DNA from: Excoecaria cochinchinensis
Lineage: Eukaryota > Streptophyta > Magnoliopsida > Malpighiales > Euphorbiaceae
DNA: 64,000 nt
Direction: 5' to 3'
Assembly: GCA_947683425.1 (NCBI GenBank)
Contig: CANTUQ010000037.1
Location: 5,472,501 to 5,536,500, forward strand
Below the pieces are notes generated by a model. The model was given only the letters and a program-made list of their open reading frames with translations, was not told the DNA's origin and did no database searches. Each line of letters starts with the position of its first letter. The stretch's first letter is position 1. A program made the position numbers and the translations under genes. This document shows, one piece after another, positions 46,984-58,876 of the stretch.

Positions 46984-47387
46984 ATTATAGATATATATCC
47001 TTCAATCTATCGCCTAAATTTCAGTTAGGCCACTAAAGTATAGAACCGGCATTCTGTTAAGTATTAATGAAAAAGTAATAGAGAATTTGAATTGAAATTG
47101 CCATAAAAAGTTGAGAATCTATTTGATACATTTTAACGTTTTGGAACCAAAATGAAAATAAAATTATAGTTGGAAGGATTTTAATAAATAACCCTAAAAA
47201 AAATTCAACTTATTGAAGTAGCCATAAAAATTTAATTACATATTCAGTTAGTAATTTTTTATTCAACAGGTCGTATTTAATACAATTGGTACATCCGTAT
47301 GTACAAAATCATCTCTTTGAAATTTTATACCAAAGAGGGGTCTAAAATTATTTGATTTAGAATTTTTTTGAAATATAAGAAACTCCA

Positions 47388-50300
47388 TTAAGAAGATAAA
47401 TCAGCCCTCAGGGCAGAAAGAATACAAGATGGGGGAGAAGAACCCCAAAAAACACGGCCTGGCATAGAATAGGAAGCTCTAGCTAATTCATGAGCAACGC
47501 TATTCGCAGACCGTTTAACAAATCCAAAATGGATGTAAGAAATAACAGAGGACAACTCTTTACAATCACTGATAATGAGATCTAAATCGGAGCAAGTAAA
47601 TGAGGTTGAGGACAAAGCTTGAATAACAATCAGGGAATCAAATTCAATAATAACATTAGAAACTCCAGACTCCTTTACCCAGCTTAAGGCCTCGCGAATG
47701 CTAACCGCTTCAGCGACCGTGGGATCTAGTTTACCATTCTGAAGGGTACTACTTGCTGCAATCAATTTCCCTTCATGATCTCTCACCACAAAGGCTAAGC
47801 CAGTCTTCTGCCCTTCCTCAAAAGTTGCTGCATCAGTATTGATCTTCAAAGTATTTATGGGCGGTGGGCACCAACGTTGCATTCCCGAACTGGTATTTAC
47901 CTGAGAAGACTGATGCATTACGTGAGCTATTTGCCATTCAGCAATTGCTGATACAACCATAGAAGCAACAAACCCCGGTGTAAGCTTAACTCCCTTCCAT
48001 ATATTCTCATTTCTAGCTCGCCAAATAGACCAGCAAGTAGAGATGGCAAGACCACAAACTTCCATATTAGAAATAGCCAGAAGGAACCCAAACCAAGATG
48101 CTATATCAGAACAATTCCCTCTAATATAACCCACAGTAGATTTGTGCCACACATCTTTAGCAAACGGGCAGTCAAGCAAAATATGCACCAAAGATTCATT
48201 ATCCATTCCACACATAGGACAGATTTGACTAATATCCATACCTTTTAAAGCAAGCAAGGATCGAACCGGCAGACACTTGTGGATCGCACGCCAGAAAAAT
48301 TATTTGATTTTTGGGGGGACCACCAGACTCCACAATTTCTTCCAATTCACTGCTGCAAGATGATGAAAAGGGTAGGTGCTGGTGTGAAGGATTTTGTATG
48401 CACTCTTCACAGAATAAACCCCATTTCGTTCAAAACTCCATTGCCATCTATCTGCTTTGTTGTATCGGCTGAGAGGGATGCTAGAGATGAGTTGACTGTC
48501 CCTATCATTAAAAACATCGTAAATAAGAGACTCATTCCACCGATTAGTTGTCTCCTCAATTAGATCAGAAACCTTCAAGCCATTCCAAGGGGACGACAGA
48601 GTAGATGAAATGTGAGGTTTGTTCTTGTCAGGCAACCAAGGATCAGTAGAGATATTGATACTTTTGCCATTACCCACCCTCCACCTACACCCAACTTTGA
48701 TCTTGTCCCTGGCTGAAAGGATACTTCGCCAAGTGAAGCTCGAATTGTGCCCCAGGGGAGCCTCCCAGAAGTTGCAGTGTGGGTAATACTATCCTTTAAT
48801 CACCTGAGCCATTAGGGACTTATCCTCAGAAAGTAATCTCCAGCTTTGTTTCCCGAGCATAGCTAAATTAAAGCTATGAAAAGCACGAAATCCCTGACCT
48901 TCGAAACTTTTTGGCCAGCACAATTTATCCCAAGCCATCCATGAAATTCCTTGTCTGGTATTCCTATTAGTGCCCCACCAAAAAGAATTTAACATTTTCT
49001 CAATTTTAGAGCAGAGACTAATAGGAAGGAGGAAGACACACATGGTGTACGTAGGAAGAGATTGAGCAACTGTCTTGATAAGTATCTCTTTTCCAGCCCT
49101 AGAAAGAAGAGTACGATTCCATCCACTGATCCACCTCCAAACTTTATGCTCAATATACGAAAATATTTCCTATTTATTTCTTCCTATTAGAGATGGCAAA
49201 CCCAGATATTTCTCATGCTTGGCATTAGAGTCTATTAAGAGAACAGACAGCACCTCATTCCTTGAAATAGTTGCAGTGTTGGAGCTAAAGGAGATAGAAG
49301 ACTTACTAAAATTAATTAATTGCCCAGAATCGTTGGCATAAATGTCCAGAATAGAATTAATCGCCGACGCTTCCTGTTGATTAGCTCGAAAAAACAAGTA
49401 ACTATCATCAGCGAAAAATAAATGAGTAATCGCAGGAGCTTTCTTCGCAACCTTGCAACCATGTATCAGTCCTTTACTAGCTGCTTCTTTAAACATAGCT
49501 GAAAGTCCCTCTGCACATAAGATGAATAAGTACGGGGACAGAGGATCACCCTGTCTTAGGCCCCGATTTGGCTTGATAGGCCCCGAAAGCTTGTTATTAC
49601 AGGGGATAAAATAAGTAACAGACTCCACACACATCTTTATTAACTTAATCCACTTGTTATCAAAACCCATCCTTTGCATAACGTCTTCAAGAAACTGCCA
49701 TTCCACTCTATCATAAGCCTCGCTCATATCGAGCTTGAGAGCTGCCCAACCCTCTTTCCCTTGGGTCTTCCTCTTCAAGAAATGCATTACTTCAAATGCC
49801 ATAAGAAAATTGTCCGAAATCAACCTGTTTGGAACAAATGCACTTTGGTTGAGGGAAACAATAGAAGGCAAGATTCTTTTCAATCTATGAGAGAGCATTT
49901 TAGCAATAACCTTATATATAGTACTACATAAAGCTATGGGTCGCACATCAGTCATTTGCTCAACCTGTTGTTTCTTAGGTATGAGAACTATAGCCGTTTC
50001 ATTCAACTCATCAGGTAGACTATAGCTTCGTAGAATCCTAAGGCACTCTTGAGTGACATCCTTGCCAACAATTCCCCAACACTGCTGGTAAAAAGCCGCG
50101 TTCATACCATCTAATCCAGGAGCTTTGTCAGGGTGAATACTAAACACAGCCTCCTTGACTTCTTCTTCAGTAAGCTCTTGCATTAGAAGATCATTTTGAT
50201 CCTTAGTCACCCGTATATCAATATGGGCAGAAGTAATCCCGGTATTTGAGTTTGAAGCTAAAAAAATATCCTTAAAATAATCCATGATTAAATCTTCTAA

Positions 50301-51443
50301 GTCATCATCCCAATGACACACACGACCAGTAGGGTCCTTCAAAGAAGAAAGCTGGTTTTTACGCTTACGTTTAGATGCCACCACATGAAAATACTTTGAA
50401 TTAGAATCCCCGTCCTTCAACCAAAAAAGTTTAGCCCGTTGTTTCCAAAAAATTTCCTGCTGTCGCAAAGTATCCAAATACCTCTGATGCAGAGTCAAAT
50501 AGTCCTCATGATTCTCCCTCCTTGCATGCTTCATTCTATTTCTTAATTCTGCTAGCTTTTCTCTGAAGTTCCCCGTACAATGCTGACCCCACTTTGAAAG
50601 AGCCTCACCACACCTTTTAATCTTAGTACCAAGAGATGAATTCATAAGAGAGGACCAAGAATCACGCACTACATCAGTAAAATCTGTCTCATTTAGCCAA
50701 GCATTCTCGAATCTGAACCGCTGGGATTTTTTATAAGGAACAACCGCAATAGGATCTAATAGAATAGGGAAGTGATCAGAGGAGGACTGATTGAGATTAC
50801 TGACTTTATACATGGGAAATTTAGCAACCCACCGCATGTTACCCAAAGCTCGATCAAGCCGTTCTTCAATCCAGCCATTAGCTTCACTACCCCTTATCCA
50901 CGTAAATTGATAACCCACCATACCAAGATCAGAGAGATTTGCTACTTCAACAGCATTTTTGAAACCATTAAGAAGGCGTGCCGGTTGTGTGTTCCCCCCC
51001 TTTTTTTCTCTTCAATCAAGAATATCATTGAAATCCCCTAAAACACACCATGGTAAATCAGACTTATGGGCAAGATCCTGCAAAAGCTTCCAAGTAACAT
51101 CTCGATGATTTCTGTTGGGCTCTCCATAAAAGCCCGTTAAACGCCAGCCTTCTAAATTCTTCACACAGACTTCCACATCTATATGGTATTTAGAATACCC
51201 TATTAACCGAGCATCCTTCTTATTTTTCCACAAAAGAGCTAAACCACCACTTCGGCCCAAAGGATTCACACAAAACAGGCCCTCGTAACCCAACCCTTTT
51301 TTAATAGACTCCAACTTCTCCCTACCGCATAAAGTTTCTATAAGAAAAATAAAATTAGGCTTTTTTAATAACACAAGGTCACGGAGGACCCGAACTGCCT
51401 TTGGGTTGCCCAACCCTCGGCAGTTCCAGCTGAAGCAACTCAT
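47388..51443 (-). pseudogene. LINE ORF2: APE endonuclease, reverse transcriptase, RNase H (four in-frame stops)
   Basis: One frame of 1351 codons. Endonuclease: MSCFSWNCRGLGNP at the start, LIETLCGREKL, GDFNDIL, then RLDRALGN and SSDHFPI. RT: DKAPGLDGMNAAF, VLIPKK, RPIALCSTIYKVIAKM, LKLDMSEAYDRVEW, GLRQGDPLSPYLF and the catalytic FADDSYLF. Next come the CPMC...HILLDCPFAKDVW zinc-binding segment and RNase H from INTDAATFEEGQKTG to FVKRSANSVAHELA. Stops lie at 51014-51012 (TGA), 49172-49170 (TAG), 48791-48789 (TAG) and 48302-48300 (TAA), with no frameshift. An active relative would nick DNA and prime reverse transcription at the nick. The plant-type C-terminal RNase H is retained. Confidence 0.92.
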
Positions 51444-52604
51444 AATGTTAGGCGGGCCTGTTCGCCAGAGCCCGCCCTTTCCAAGTTTTTTGAATCAATG
51501 ATATTCTCGTTATATGGGCTGGATTCAGGCCCATTCACATCTTCTATCTCCATATCATTCCCCTCCTTACGTCTTCGCTTAGGATCCATAATGACCACCC
51601 CTTCATCCTTTTGTTGATATCCTGCTTTGCCACTCTCATTCTCTTCTATAACTGCCATATCTTTTTTTCCTTTTCCACAACCCTCTCTTTCTGGCGTAAA
51701 CACAGCCCCACTATTATCGCCCTTTTCCATGCTTCCCATATCCTCATGATTTCCTTGATTGTTGGACTTACCACAATTCCATTTGTCAACCGCCATCCTA
51801 TCACCGGGATCTTGTGTGACAATTGGCTGTGAAGGGTATACCGGTGGTATTTCACGAAGCCATTGCTCACCAATAGAAAGAGCTACGCTGCAGATCCCCA
51901 CCATATTTTTTATATAAAGTTGGGCATTGCTTGTCACCATGTCCAATCATAGCACATAAAAAACACACCGTTGGAAGGCGTTCATATTTAAAGTCAAGGA
52001 CAATCTAGCTTCCCCCTGCCTTCTTAATTTTTATCATGTGCTTCAGAGGTTTTGTAACATCCACTGCCACTCGAATTCGCATATAGTTACGCCAGGTTCC
52101 TGTAAAATTCTTTGGGTCAGCTGTGATGAACTCCCCAATATACTTACCTATGCTCTCAGCCACTTTTACTGACATAAATCCCACAGGGAGCTTATAGACT
52201 TGAACCCATATCTGCATCCAATTGAGGCACAGGTTTTCTGGTTGTTCATGCTCCTGTAAACGCTTAACCAGTAAAACTTGGTTGTCAAATGTCCATGGCC
52301 CACTATCCATCACTCTCTGCACATCTAACTCATGAAAGAATTGAAAGATAAAGAGATTAGAGCTTAAATCCTTAATAAACACTCCCATTTTGGGTCGCCA
52401 TAATGCCGCAAGTGTTTGTTTCATTGCCTGTACATTGATAACTTTTTTCGTCAAAAGCCGACCGACAAGGCTCCATCGCAGATCTATAGGTTGATCTTCG
52501 ATAGCATCATCCTCAATAATAAGGCCTTCATTTTCATCCTCATGAATCGAGAGTTGATCATATTGTAGGCTGATAGCCGAACTGCTTGCCCGATTAGTAG
52601 TCAT
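51440..52604 (-). pseudogene. LINE ORF1 (DUF4283-like domain and CCHC knuckle)
   Basis: The start MTTNRASSSAISLQYDQL (52604) lies 21 codons inside a longer open frame. The N-terminal part carries the DUF4283-type signature: WSLVGRLLTKKVINVQAMKQTL, FIFQFFHELDVQRVMDSGPW, IWVQVYKLPVGFMSVKVAESIG. An in-frame TAG lies at 52007-52005. Past it the same frame encodes the CCHC knuckle CFLCAMIGHGDKQC. A one-base frameshift near 51930 separates this from the C-terminal tail (51946-51440), which carries MDPKRRRKEG and ends a few bases before the ORF2 start. ORF1 proteins bind element RNA. Broken here. Confidence 0.82.
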
Positions 52605-52708
52605 GAAGGGATCTAGAAAGAACTGACTCAAAGTTCGAGAGACCAAACTTGTTAAAAAATAAGACAAAACTTCATGTCACAAGACAGACAAATCTTGTGT
52701 ATCTTCAT

Positions 52709-53107
52709 TAATGAAAAATACAAATCAAATGTAATATCCATTGATTTAGAATTGACTTGCTAATAGTTGATATTTGATTCCAATCTTCATTAATTACTAT
52801 CTGAAAATTTTTATTTTATGATTATTTTTCATCGATTAATAATTGATTGGAATTTATAATATCTTGCTATTTGATTTTAATCAAGTTGCATATGTTTTCA
52901 AATTCTTTTTTTATATCAACAAGTTATTATAAACTAAAAAATAAAATTAAATAGTAAAATAATAATTAAAACAGGTACATCCGTATAATTAGCACTCTAT
53001 TATTAGTTTCATATTAAATATATTCATTTTTTATAATTAATCACGAAAATTTTATTTTTCTTTTGATTATTTTAATGGATATTACATTTGATTTGTATTT
53101 TTCATTT
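52709..53107. repeat. Inverted-repeat element (34-bp arms, 33 matching), probable MITE
   Basis: The left arm 52709-52742 (TAATGAAAAATACAAATC...) and the right arm 53074-53107 are reverse complements except for one base. They enclose about 330 bp of AT-rich sequence. It sits immediately upstream of the LINE 5' edge. No TSD was resolved. Confidence 0.6.
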
Positions 53108-53165
53108 TTAAATCATTTTTAACTATTAAAAATAACATTACAAATTGTATAATTTATTAAATTTA

Positions 53166-53315
53166 TATGTTAAAATTTTTTAATGGTTAACCAATAAACC
53201 GATATGAAAAAGTGGGTTGAAAAATGAAATCAAAATATCAATTAACCAATGTTAATGTACGGGTTAATAAAATGATTAATAAACCGATTAACTAGTTCAT
53301 ACTCATCTCTAATGA
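53166..53315. repeat. Worn copy of the TAGGGGTGAGCA hAT family
   Basis: AATGGTTAACCAATAAACCG, CAATTAACCAATGTTAATG and ACTCATCTCTA follow the family order; no complete ends. Confidence 0.45.
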
Positions 53316-53480
53316 GTGTGGCCAATGAAATAATAAGAAGTTAATGGAATGCCCTATTAATAGGGCTTTTTTTGAAAGTGGGGCAGAAATGAAGAAAAAT
53401 TAGGAGAGTAGTGCAACAGTAAACTTAATTGGGCTTTTGGGGTGACGAAAACCGGCATAAAGGGACGCCGGTATTCATCA

Positions 53481-53682
53481 GCCAGAAACCGGCGCGTACT
53501 TGCGCCGGTTTCTGACAGAAAGTGCCAGAAACTGGCTGCACAGTAAGCCGGTTTCTGGCACTTTCTATCTTACAGCACTGCTAAACAGCGGTGCTGTAAG
53601 TGCTGAATGTGCCAGAAATCGGCGCCAGAGAGCGCCGGTTTCTGGCATGTCAGAAACCGGTTCCTAGTGGAGCCGGTTTCTG
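53481..53682. repeat. Left hairpin array of the MULE (five stems)
   Basis: Five consecutive inverted repeats: 53481-53515 (arms CAGAAACCGGCGC), 53522-53561, 53570-53599 (arms TTACAGCAC), 53609-53647 and 53651-53682. Four share the CAGAAACCGGC/GCCGGTTTCTG stem. In Mutator elements the ends carry transposase-binding sites. That these hairpins serve that role is inference. Confidence 0.75.
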
Positions 53683-53844
53683 GTGACAAATTGCCCATTC
53701 AAATCAACCCTCCCTTCATACTTGCAGGTCCCGAGAAAAAATTGCAAATCTAATCCTATCTTCCTCTCCTTCAAACGCCATTTAAAACAACTCATTACAA
53801 GATATTGCAGATCAAATTTTAACATAGAACGCGTTGCATTAAAG

Positions 53845-54118
53845 GTAATGTATTAATTTATCATTCCGTGAAGAAAATTCGTTAGTTATATTATATAAAT
53901 GTTAATGTGCTGGTATGAGTAATTATGAAAGTTATATAACTATTTCGACAAAGATTATGTAATAATTAATATTTATTTTGTGAAAAAAGTTTGGAATTTA
54001 AGTGTAATTGTATGTTATAAGTGTTCGTTAATTTAAATAAACAATGTATTTAAGTATTTTTAAGATTAGATAATAAATATGGCAATAAGAATTCATGATA
54101 TGTGTGCATATGATGCAG
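53845..54118 (+). other. Putative intron in the 5' untranslated part of the MULE transposase gene
   Basis: Donor AAAG/GTAATG at 53844-53845 and acceptor TGATGCAG/G at 54118-54119, six bases before the chosen start ATG. The interior is AT-rich. Read from splice consensus only. Confidence 0.4.
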
Positions 54119-54123
54119 GAAAA

Positions 54124-56105
54124 ATGTCAATTCCAACAACTTTTAAAATTCATACCGGAGGGCAATCGACGTTTGGGGCATCTGGGTTTAATTATGATGC
54201 TTCGAGCCCTTCAGCTAGATCGAGAAGGATGAAATTAAGGTATAAACCGACATTTACAGAACTTCTTCACAAATTGTCAGTTAAATTGGAATTGGCTGCA
54301 GAAATGAGAATCTGTAGGGTGATATATAAGTGTCCAGTTTACAGTCAGGGAGCGATTTCCTAGGCAACAATGGATATATTGGATGATGATGATATTGAGC
54401 AAATTTATGAAAATTTTAATAATTTTCCTGGATACAGTATTATGGAGGTAATAGTCATGACGGAAGAAATAGCAATTGGCGATCCCGAAAATGAATTGAA
54501 TAATTTTAATCAAATGGGAAGTGGAGGAGAAATAGGGGATGGACCATCTATGGACGAAGTAAACGAGTTGGGTGGTAATACACAGTATCCAACTGTTAGT
54601 CAGTCCGAGTTCTGTACACAGTTTGAGGTGCCAACAGAATTTGAAAATATTGATGAAACTGGGACAATAAATGCAAGTCCGATTAGAGAGTTAAGGGTTC
54701 CAAATGAAGTAAATTTCGGGCAGTTTGATTGTGTTGCTCGTGCAGAAATAGCAGGTCAAAATGCAGATGGACATGTCACCGAAACGACCACTAACGGTTA
54801 TTTATCTCCAAGTTGCGATCCTGAAAATGATGATGAAGAAATAGATTTAAATGAAGTTGACCAAGGCAATGGGGTCAAAGGAGATGACGACATTATTCCA
54901 AGCAGTTCAATACATGTGACGGAACACATACAGAATCTGCAATTAAATAAACAAGGTGGGCGGGTAAGTGGGCAGTCAAACCTTGCACAGTTTCAGTTTT
55001 CATCAGTTCACCACACGTCCGTTAATTTTGATAAAGCGGAGATTAACATGTATGGCGATTTTTCAATGATAAGATGGGATAGTGTTTCAGAGTTATGCGA
55101 AGGATTGGCCTTCACGTCGAAAGACGAAGTGAAGGCATGTGCAAAAAAGTTCTCAATTCTTAATAATGTGTCGTACAAAGTGGTAGAGTCGAAGCCAACG
55201 TACTGGCCGGTATGCTGTACACGCGCTGAAGTAGGTTGTCCGTGGAGATTGCGAGCAATTAAAAAAAGGACCTGTCCCTATTGGAGCATTAGTGTTTATA
55301 AGGGACCTCATAACTGTAATGCTTCAGCGGTGTCACAACACCATAGACAGCTTGATTCGCAAATTATTTGTGATTGTATACTTGAAATGGTTAGTGCTGC
55401 ACCTGATCTTAGGGTCAGCGTAATAATTGCTGATATGCGAAATCGATTCAACTATGATATCTCTTACAGTAAAGCCTGGTATGCAAAAACTAAGGCTTTG
55501 GAGGAGATTTTCGATAATTATGAGGGTTCTTATGGTAGGTTGCCGGGATACATGAAAGCAATGGAGACATACAATCCTGGAACTGCATATGACTTTATTG
55601 TTGACGAAAGTATGAGGCCCAATTGCAAATAATTCAAAAGGCTTTTCTGGGTGTTCAAGTCATGCATTGAGGGACTACCTCACTGTAAGCCAGTATTACT
55701 AATTAATGGAACCTTTTTGACAGGAAAGTTTCATCAAACTTTGTTGATTGCAACGTCCGTAGATGGCAATAATTTCTTATACGCAGTAGCGTTTGCTATT
55801 ATCGAGAGCGAGAATAAGTTGAGCTGGTCTTGGTTCATGACGTGCATTAGGCGATACGTGACAAGGCAGTCAGGGATAACTGTTATATCCGACCGGCATG
55901 CAGGGATAATGGCCTTATTTTGCGACGATAGTAGCGGTTGGAAGGAGCAATTAGCTTTTCACAGATTTTGTCTCCGTCATTTCGTAAGCAATTACAACAC
56001 TGCTCACCGGAATTCAGCAATTAAGGACATGTTACATAAGGCCGGTATGCATAAGATATATTTATTAATTATTACATAATTACAAAATGCTAAGTTAATT
56101 GTTAA

Positions 56106-56173
<68 letters not shown>

Positions 56174-57208
56174 CTATATATATATATATATATATGTATG
56201 TATATACAAATAATTTTTTTTCCTAACAAATATTTTTTTATTAATTTGTAAATTAATAATAACATGTTATGTAATATCATTTTCTTACATATTTATATAT
56301 ACTTATGTTTTTATATATTGTAATGTTCAAGTATAACGTTGGGCTGGTCACTAATATTTGTCATCCGCAATGTAGGCAATAATTTTCAACCAAGAAAATT
56401 TAAAAAAATGATGGATGAGATAAAGGCGCTTGACATCGACTCTTACAACTGGGCAATGCAAAACTCATTAGATAAGTGGATTCTATCCCATGATAATGGA
56501 CACAGGTATGGCCACGCCACGACGAACATTGCAGAGAGTGTAAATAGCGCGTTAAAGGGTGTAAGGATGATGCCCGTTTCTTGTATTGTTGAGCACGTAT
56601 TTGCCAGACTTGTCAAGTTTTTTGATGACAAAAGGTGCATGTATCGTGCTCAAATTGCAGCCGGCAATAAGTACACCCAGAATCGTTTGGAAGAGATGGA
56701 AAAATGCCCTCAAAAAGCTAGTGGCCACAGAGTTCAGAGTTTTGATAGGCGAATGGGGATTTTCACAATTAGGACCAGAAATCAGAAAAGTAAAAGGAAA
56801 GGAAATAACACGCAATCTGTTAATTTGGATTGTCGTCATTGTGAATGTGGTAAATTTCAAGGGACCAAAATGCCGTGTTCACATACTATAGCAGCTTGTA
56901 TGCATGTACGTGTCGACATGTGGTCATATGTCGACAAATGTTATAAACTAATAGAAGCATTGAGCTGTTACAGCGCACACTTTCAACCGTTTGCACACCG
57001 TGATTACTGGCCATCATATGTTGGTCCAACTCTTGTGCCTGATCCAGAGCTGATACGGAAAAAAGAGAGACCAAGAACTTCGCGCTATCGGAATGAAATG
57101 GATAGGAGAGATCGATCAAGGCCTAACCGATGTACTTTATGCAGAAATGAGGGACATAACAGGAAAACTTGCCCGAACGCAGCTGGACCATCGAATTACA
57201 CAGACTGA
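54124..57208 (+). pseudogene. mudrA-like MULE transposase, two exons, two in-frame stops
   Basis: Exons 54124-56044 and 56376-57208 join in frame to 917 codons. The N-terminal region is acidic. The DNA-binding WRKY/FLYWCH-like zinc domain (about residues 325-410) has CCTRAEVGCPWRLRA...HNC. The MULE DDE core (about 515-620) has LLINGTFLTGKF, VESENKLSWSW and SDRHAGI. The SWIM finger is CECGKFQGTKMPCSH (near 56840-56890) and the C-terminal knuckle CTLCRNEGHNRKTC. Lesions are TAG at 54361-54363, TAA at 55630-55632, and N at residue 528 where the family has the first catalytic Asp (DGTF). So this copy cannot cut DNA. An active version would bind the element ends and catalyse excision and insertion. 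Met at 54079 is an alternative in-frame start. Confidence 0.88.
56045..56375 (+). other. Intron of the MULE transposase with a long (TA)n tract
   Basis: Donor CCG/GTATGC at 56045 and acceptor TGTAG/GC at 56375. Splicing restores the conserved KAG-NNFQPRKF junction in frame. It contains a (TA)n microsatellite at about 56109-56170 and a second at 56178-56195. Confidence 0.7.
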
Positions 57209-57339
57209 CATGAAAATCTTGAAGTACAACTATCGTAATCATGTGAAATATTTGCAGTCATTTGAAATATGTATGATGCATATATATATTAGCATATGTA
57301 TTGTGATACTACTTCCAACTATGAATAGCTTAATTTTTT

Positions 57340-57540
57340 TACCCAATTATTAATTATAAATTTTGTAAAAATAAAATATTATATATATATATATATAAAC
57401 AAATGGAGGGAGACCTGACGCAGGTCACCCTCCATTTACACACATATATATATATATGTGTGTAAATGGAGGCAGGTCTCCCTCCATATTTATACATATA
57501 TATGTATAAATGGAGGAGCACCTGCGTCAGGTGCTCCTCC

Positions 57541-57576
<36 letters not shown>

Positions 57577-57600
57577 TTATTAATATATGTTAATATTTAT
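57340..57600. repeat. Multi-palindrome module, copy 1 (between the convergent genes)
   Basis: Three nested or adjacent inverted repeats sit within (TA)n tracts: AAATGGAGGGAGACCTG with its reverse (57402-57437), TACACACATATATATATATGTGTGTA (57437-57462), and TGGAGGAGCACCTG with its exact reverse (57511-57541). The same module recurs at about 58610-59010. Confidence 0.75.
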
Positions 57601-57874
57601 TAATTGATTTGTAATAAATAATAACATTTTAAGTAATGTTTATTTATATTTATTACATGTATTAATATTTATATTTATTTATTAATGTCTGTTTCATTAC
57701 GTGTTTCACACCAACTAATATTTATTTATATTGAAATGGACAATATAAATATTAGAGTAACAAAAAAGAGGATTTATATTCTTATTATTTCCAACCAGTA
57801 TAACATATATATACTAACACTTTAACTATATATGTACATATATGTTTCAAAAACAATTATACATTTCTGCACGT

Positions 57875-58657
57875 CTAATTAATGAAATGTGACCCTGTCC
57901 CACATCTCGTCGGCCTTCTATTTCGGCCGGGATAACGCCGTTGCCCTTCCCCTTGCTGTGCATCACCCTCTTCTGCATTACTTGGCCCAACATCACCTCC
58001 CATCATATCATTATGGACATTACCGAATAAAGGTCCTTCAGAACTTGATTGAGGATGGACCTGTTCTGGTGTTCCAAATAATTGCTGGAAGAATTCATTT
58101 CCATAGACATCTTGAGTTGGGGAGGACTGCGTATTAAATGCAGGAAGTGTGAATGCATGCGGTGTTTGCTCTATCGGAACGGACATTGGTATCCCATGGT
58201 ATGAGCTACTGGGACCAGCGGTATCTCCAGGTGTGTAACTGGTTCCACCCATTTCAAAATGATGAGCAACTCCTGAGTCCTAATAAGGCCACGCCACGGG
58301 TGGTGGAATTTGCGTTACCTGTGGATCATAATAAGTTTGCTCAACATTTCTTCGCCTGTCAATCATTCCAGTCCGATGTCGTCGGGTACGAAAATCTTGG
58401 AATTGTTGTTCCATAGGGGCAACAGTCACAGGTTGTGGACACGGTTGTCGCTGATATTCATTCGAGATCCTATCCTCATAACCAACTGCACCCAGGATGC
58501 TTTCAAATATCCTATTGTTATCCACATATCCGGGGTGTTCGTGGTAGACTCTCTCAAGACCATCAACCTATATAGTGTAAATATTTTTGTCAATATATTT
58601 ATACAACATTAACCCAATTATTAATTAAAAATCTTGTAAAAATAGAAGATTATATAT

Positions 58658-58692
<35 letters not shown>

Positions 58693-58832
58693 AACAAATG
58701 GAGGGAGACCTTACGCAGGTCTCCCTCCATTTACACACACATATATATATGTGTGTGTAAATGGAGGGAGACCTGACATATTTATACATATATATGTATA
58801 AATGGAGGAGCATCTGCGTCAGGTGCTCCTCC

Positions 58833-58876
<44 letters not shown>

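Larger units (their letters stand above)
47360..52690 (-). mobile_element. L1-type LINE retrotransposon, near full length but inactivated
   Basis: Reading leftward: ORF1 (from 52604), ORF2 (51443-47388), a short 3' end and an A-run (CAAAAAAATTC on the minus strand near 47365). Domain order (nucleic-acid binding ORF1, then APE endonuclease, RT, zinc-binding segment, RNase H) is that of plant L1-clade LINEs. ORF2 retains one frame throughout and is broken only by four stops. I could not identify a TSD with confidence, so the 5' edge is approximate. Confidence 0.88.

Noticed and set aside
50772..51041. Plus-strand 89-codon frame inside LINE ORF2
   Set aside because: Antisense shadow of the endonuclease-RT junction.
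56095..56280. 61-codon frame of alternating Tyr/Ile
   Set aside because: Translation of the (TA)n microsatellite in the transposase intron.
57354..58834. Frames starting MEEHLTQVLLHLYIY
   Set aside because: Translations of the duplicated palindrome modules; they overlap TA repeats and match each other only because the modules are duplicated.
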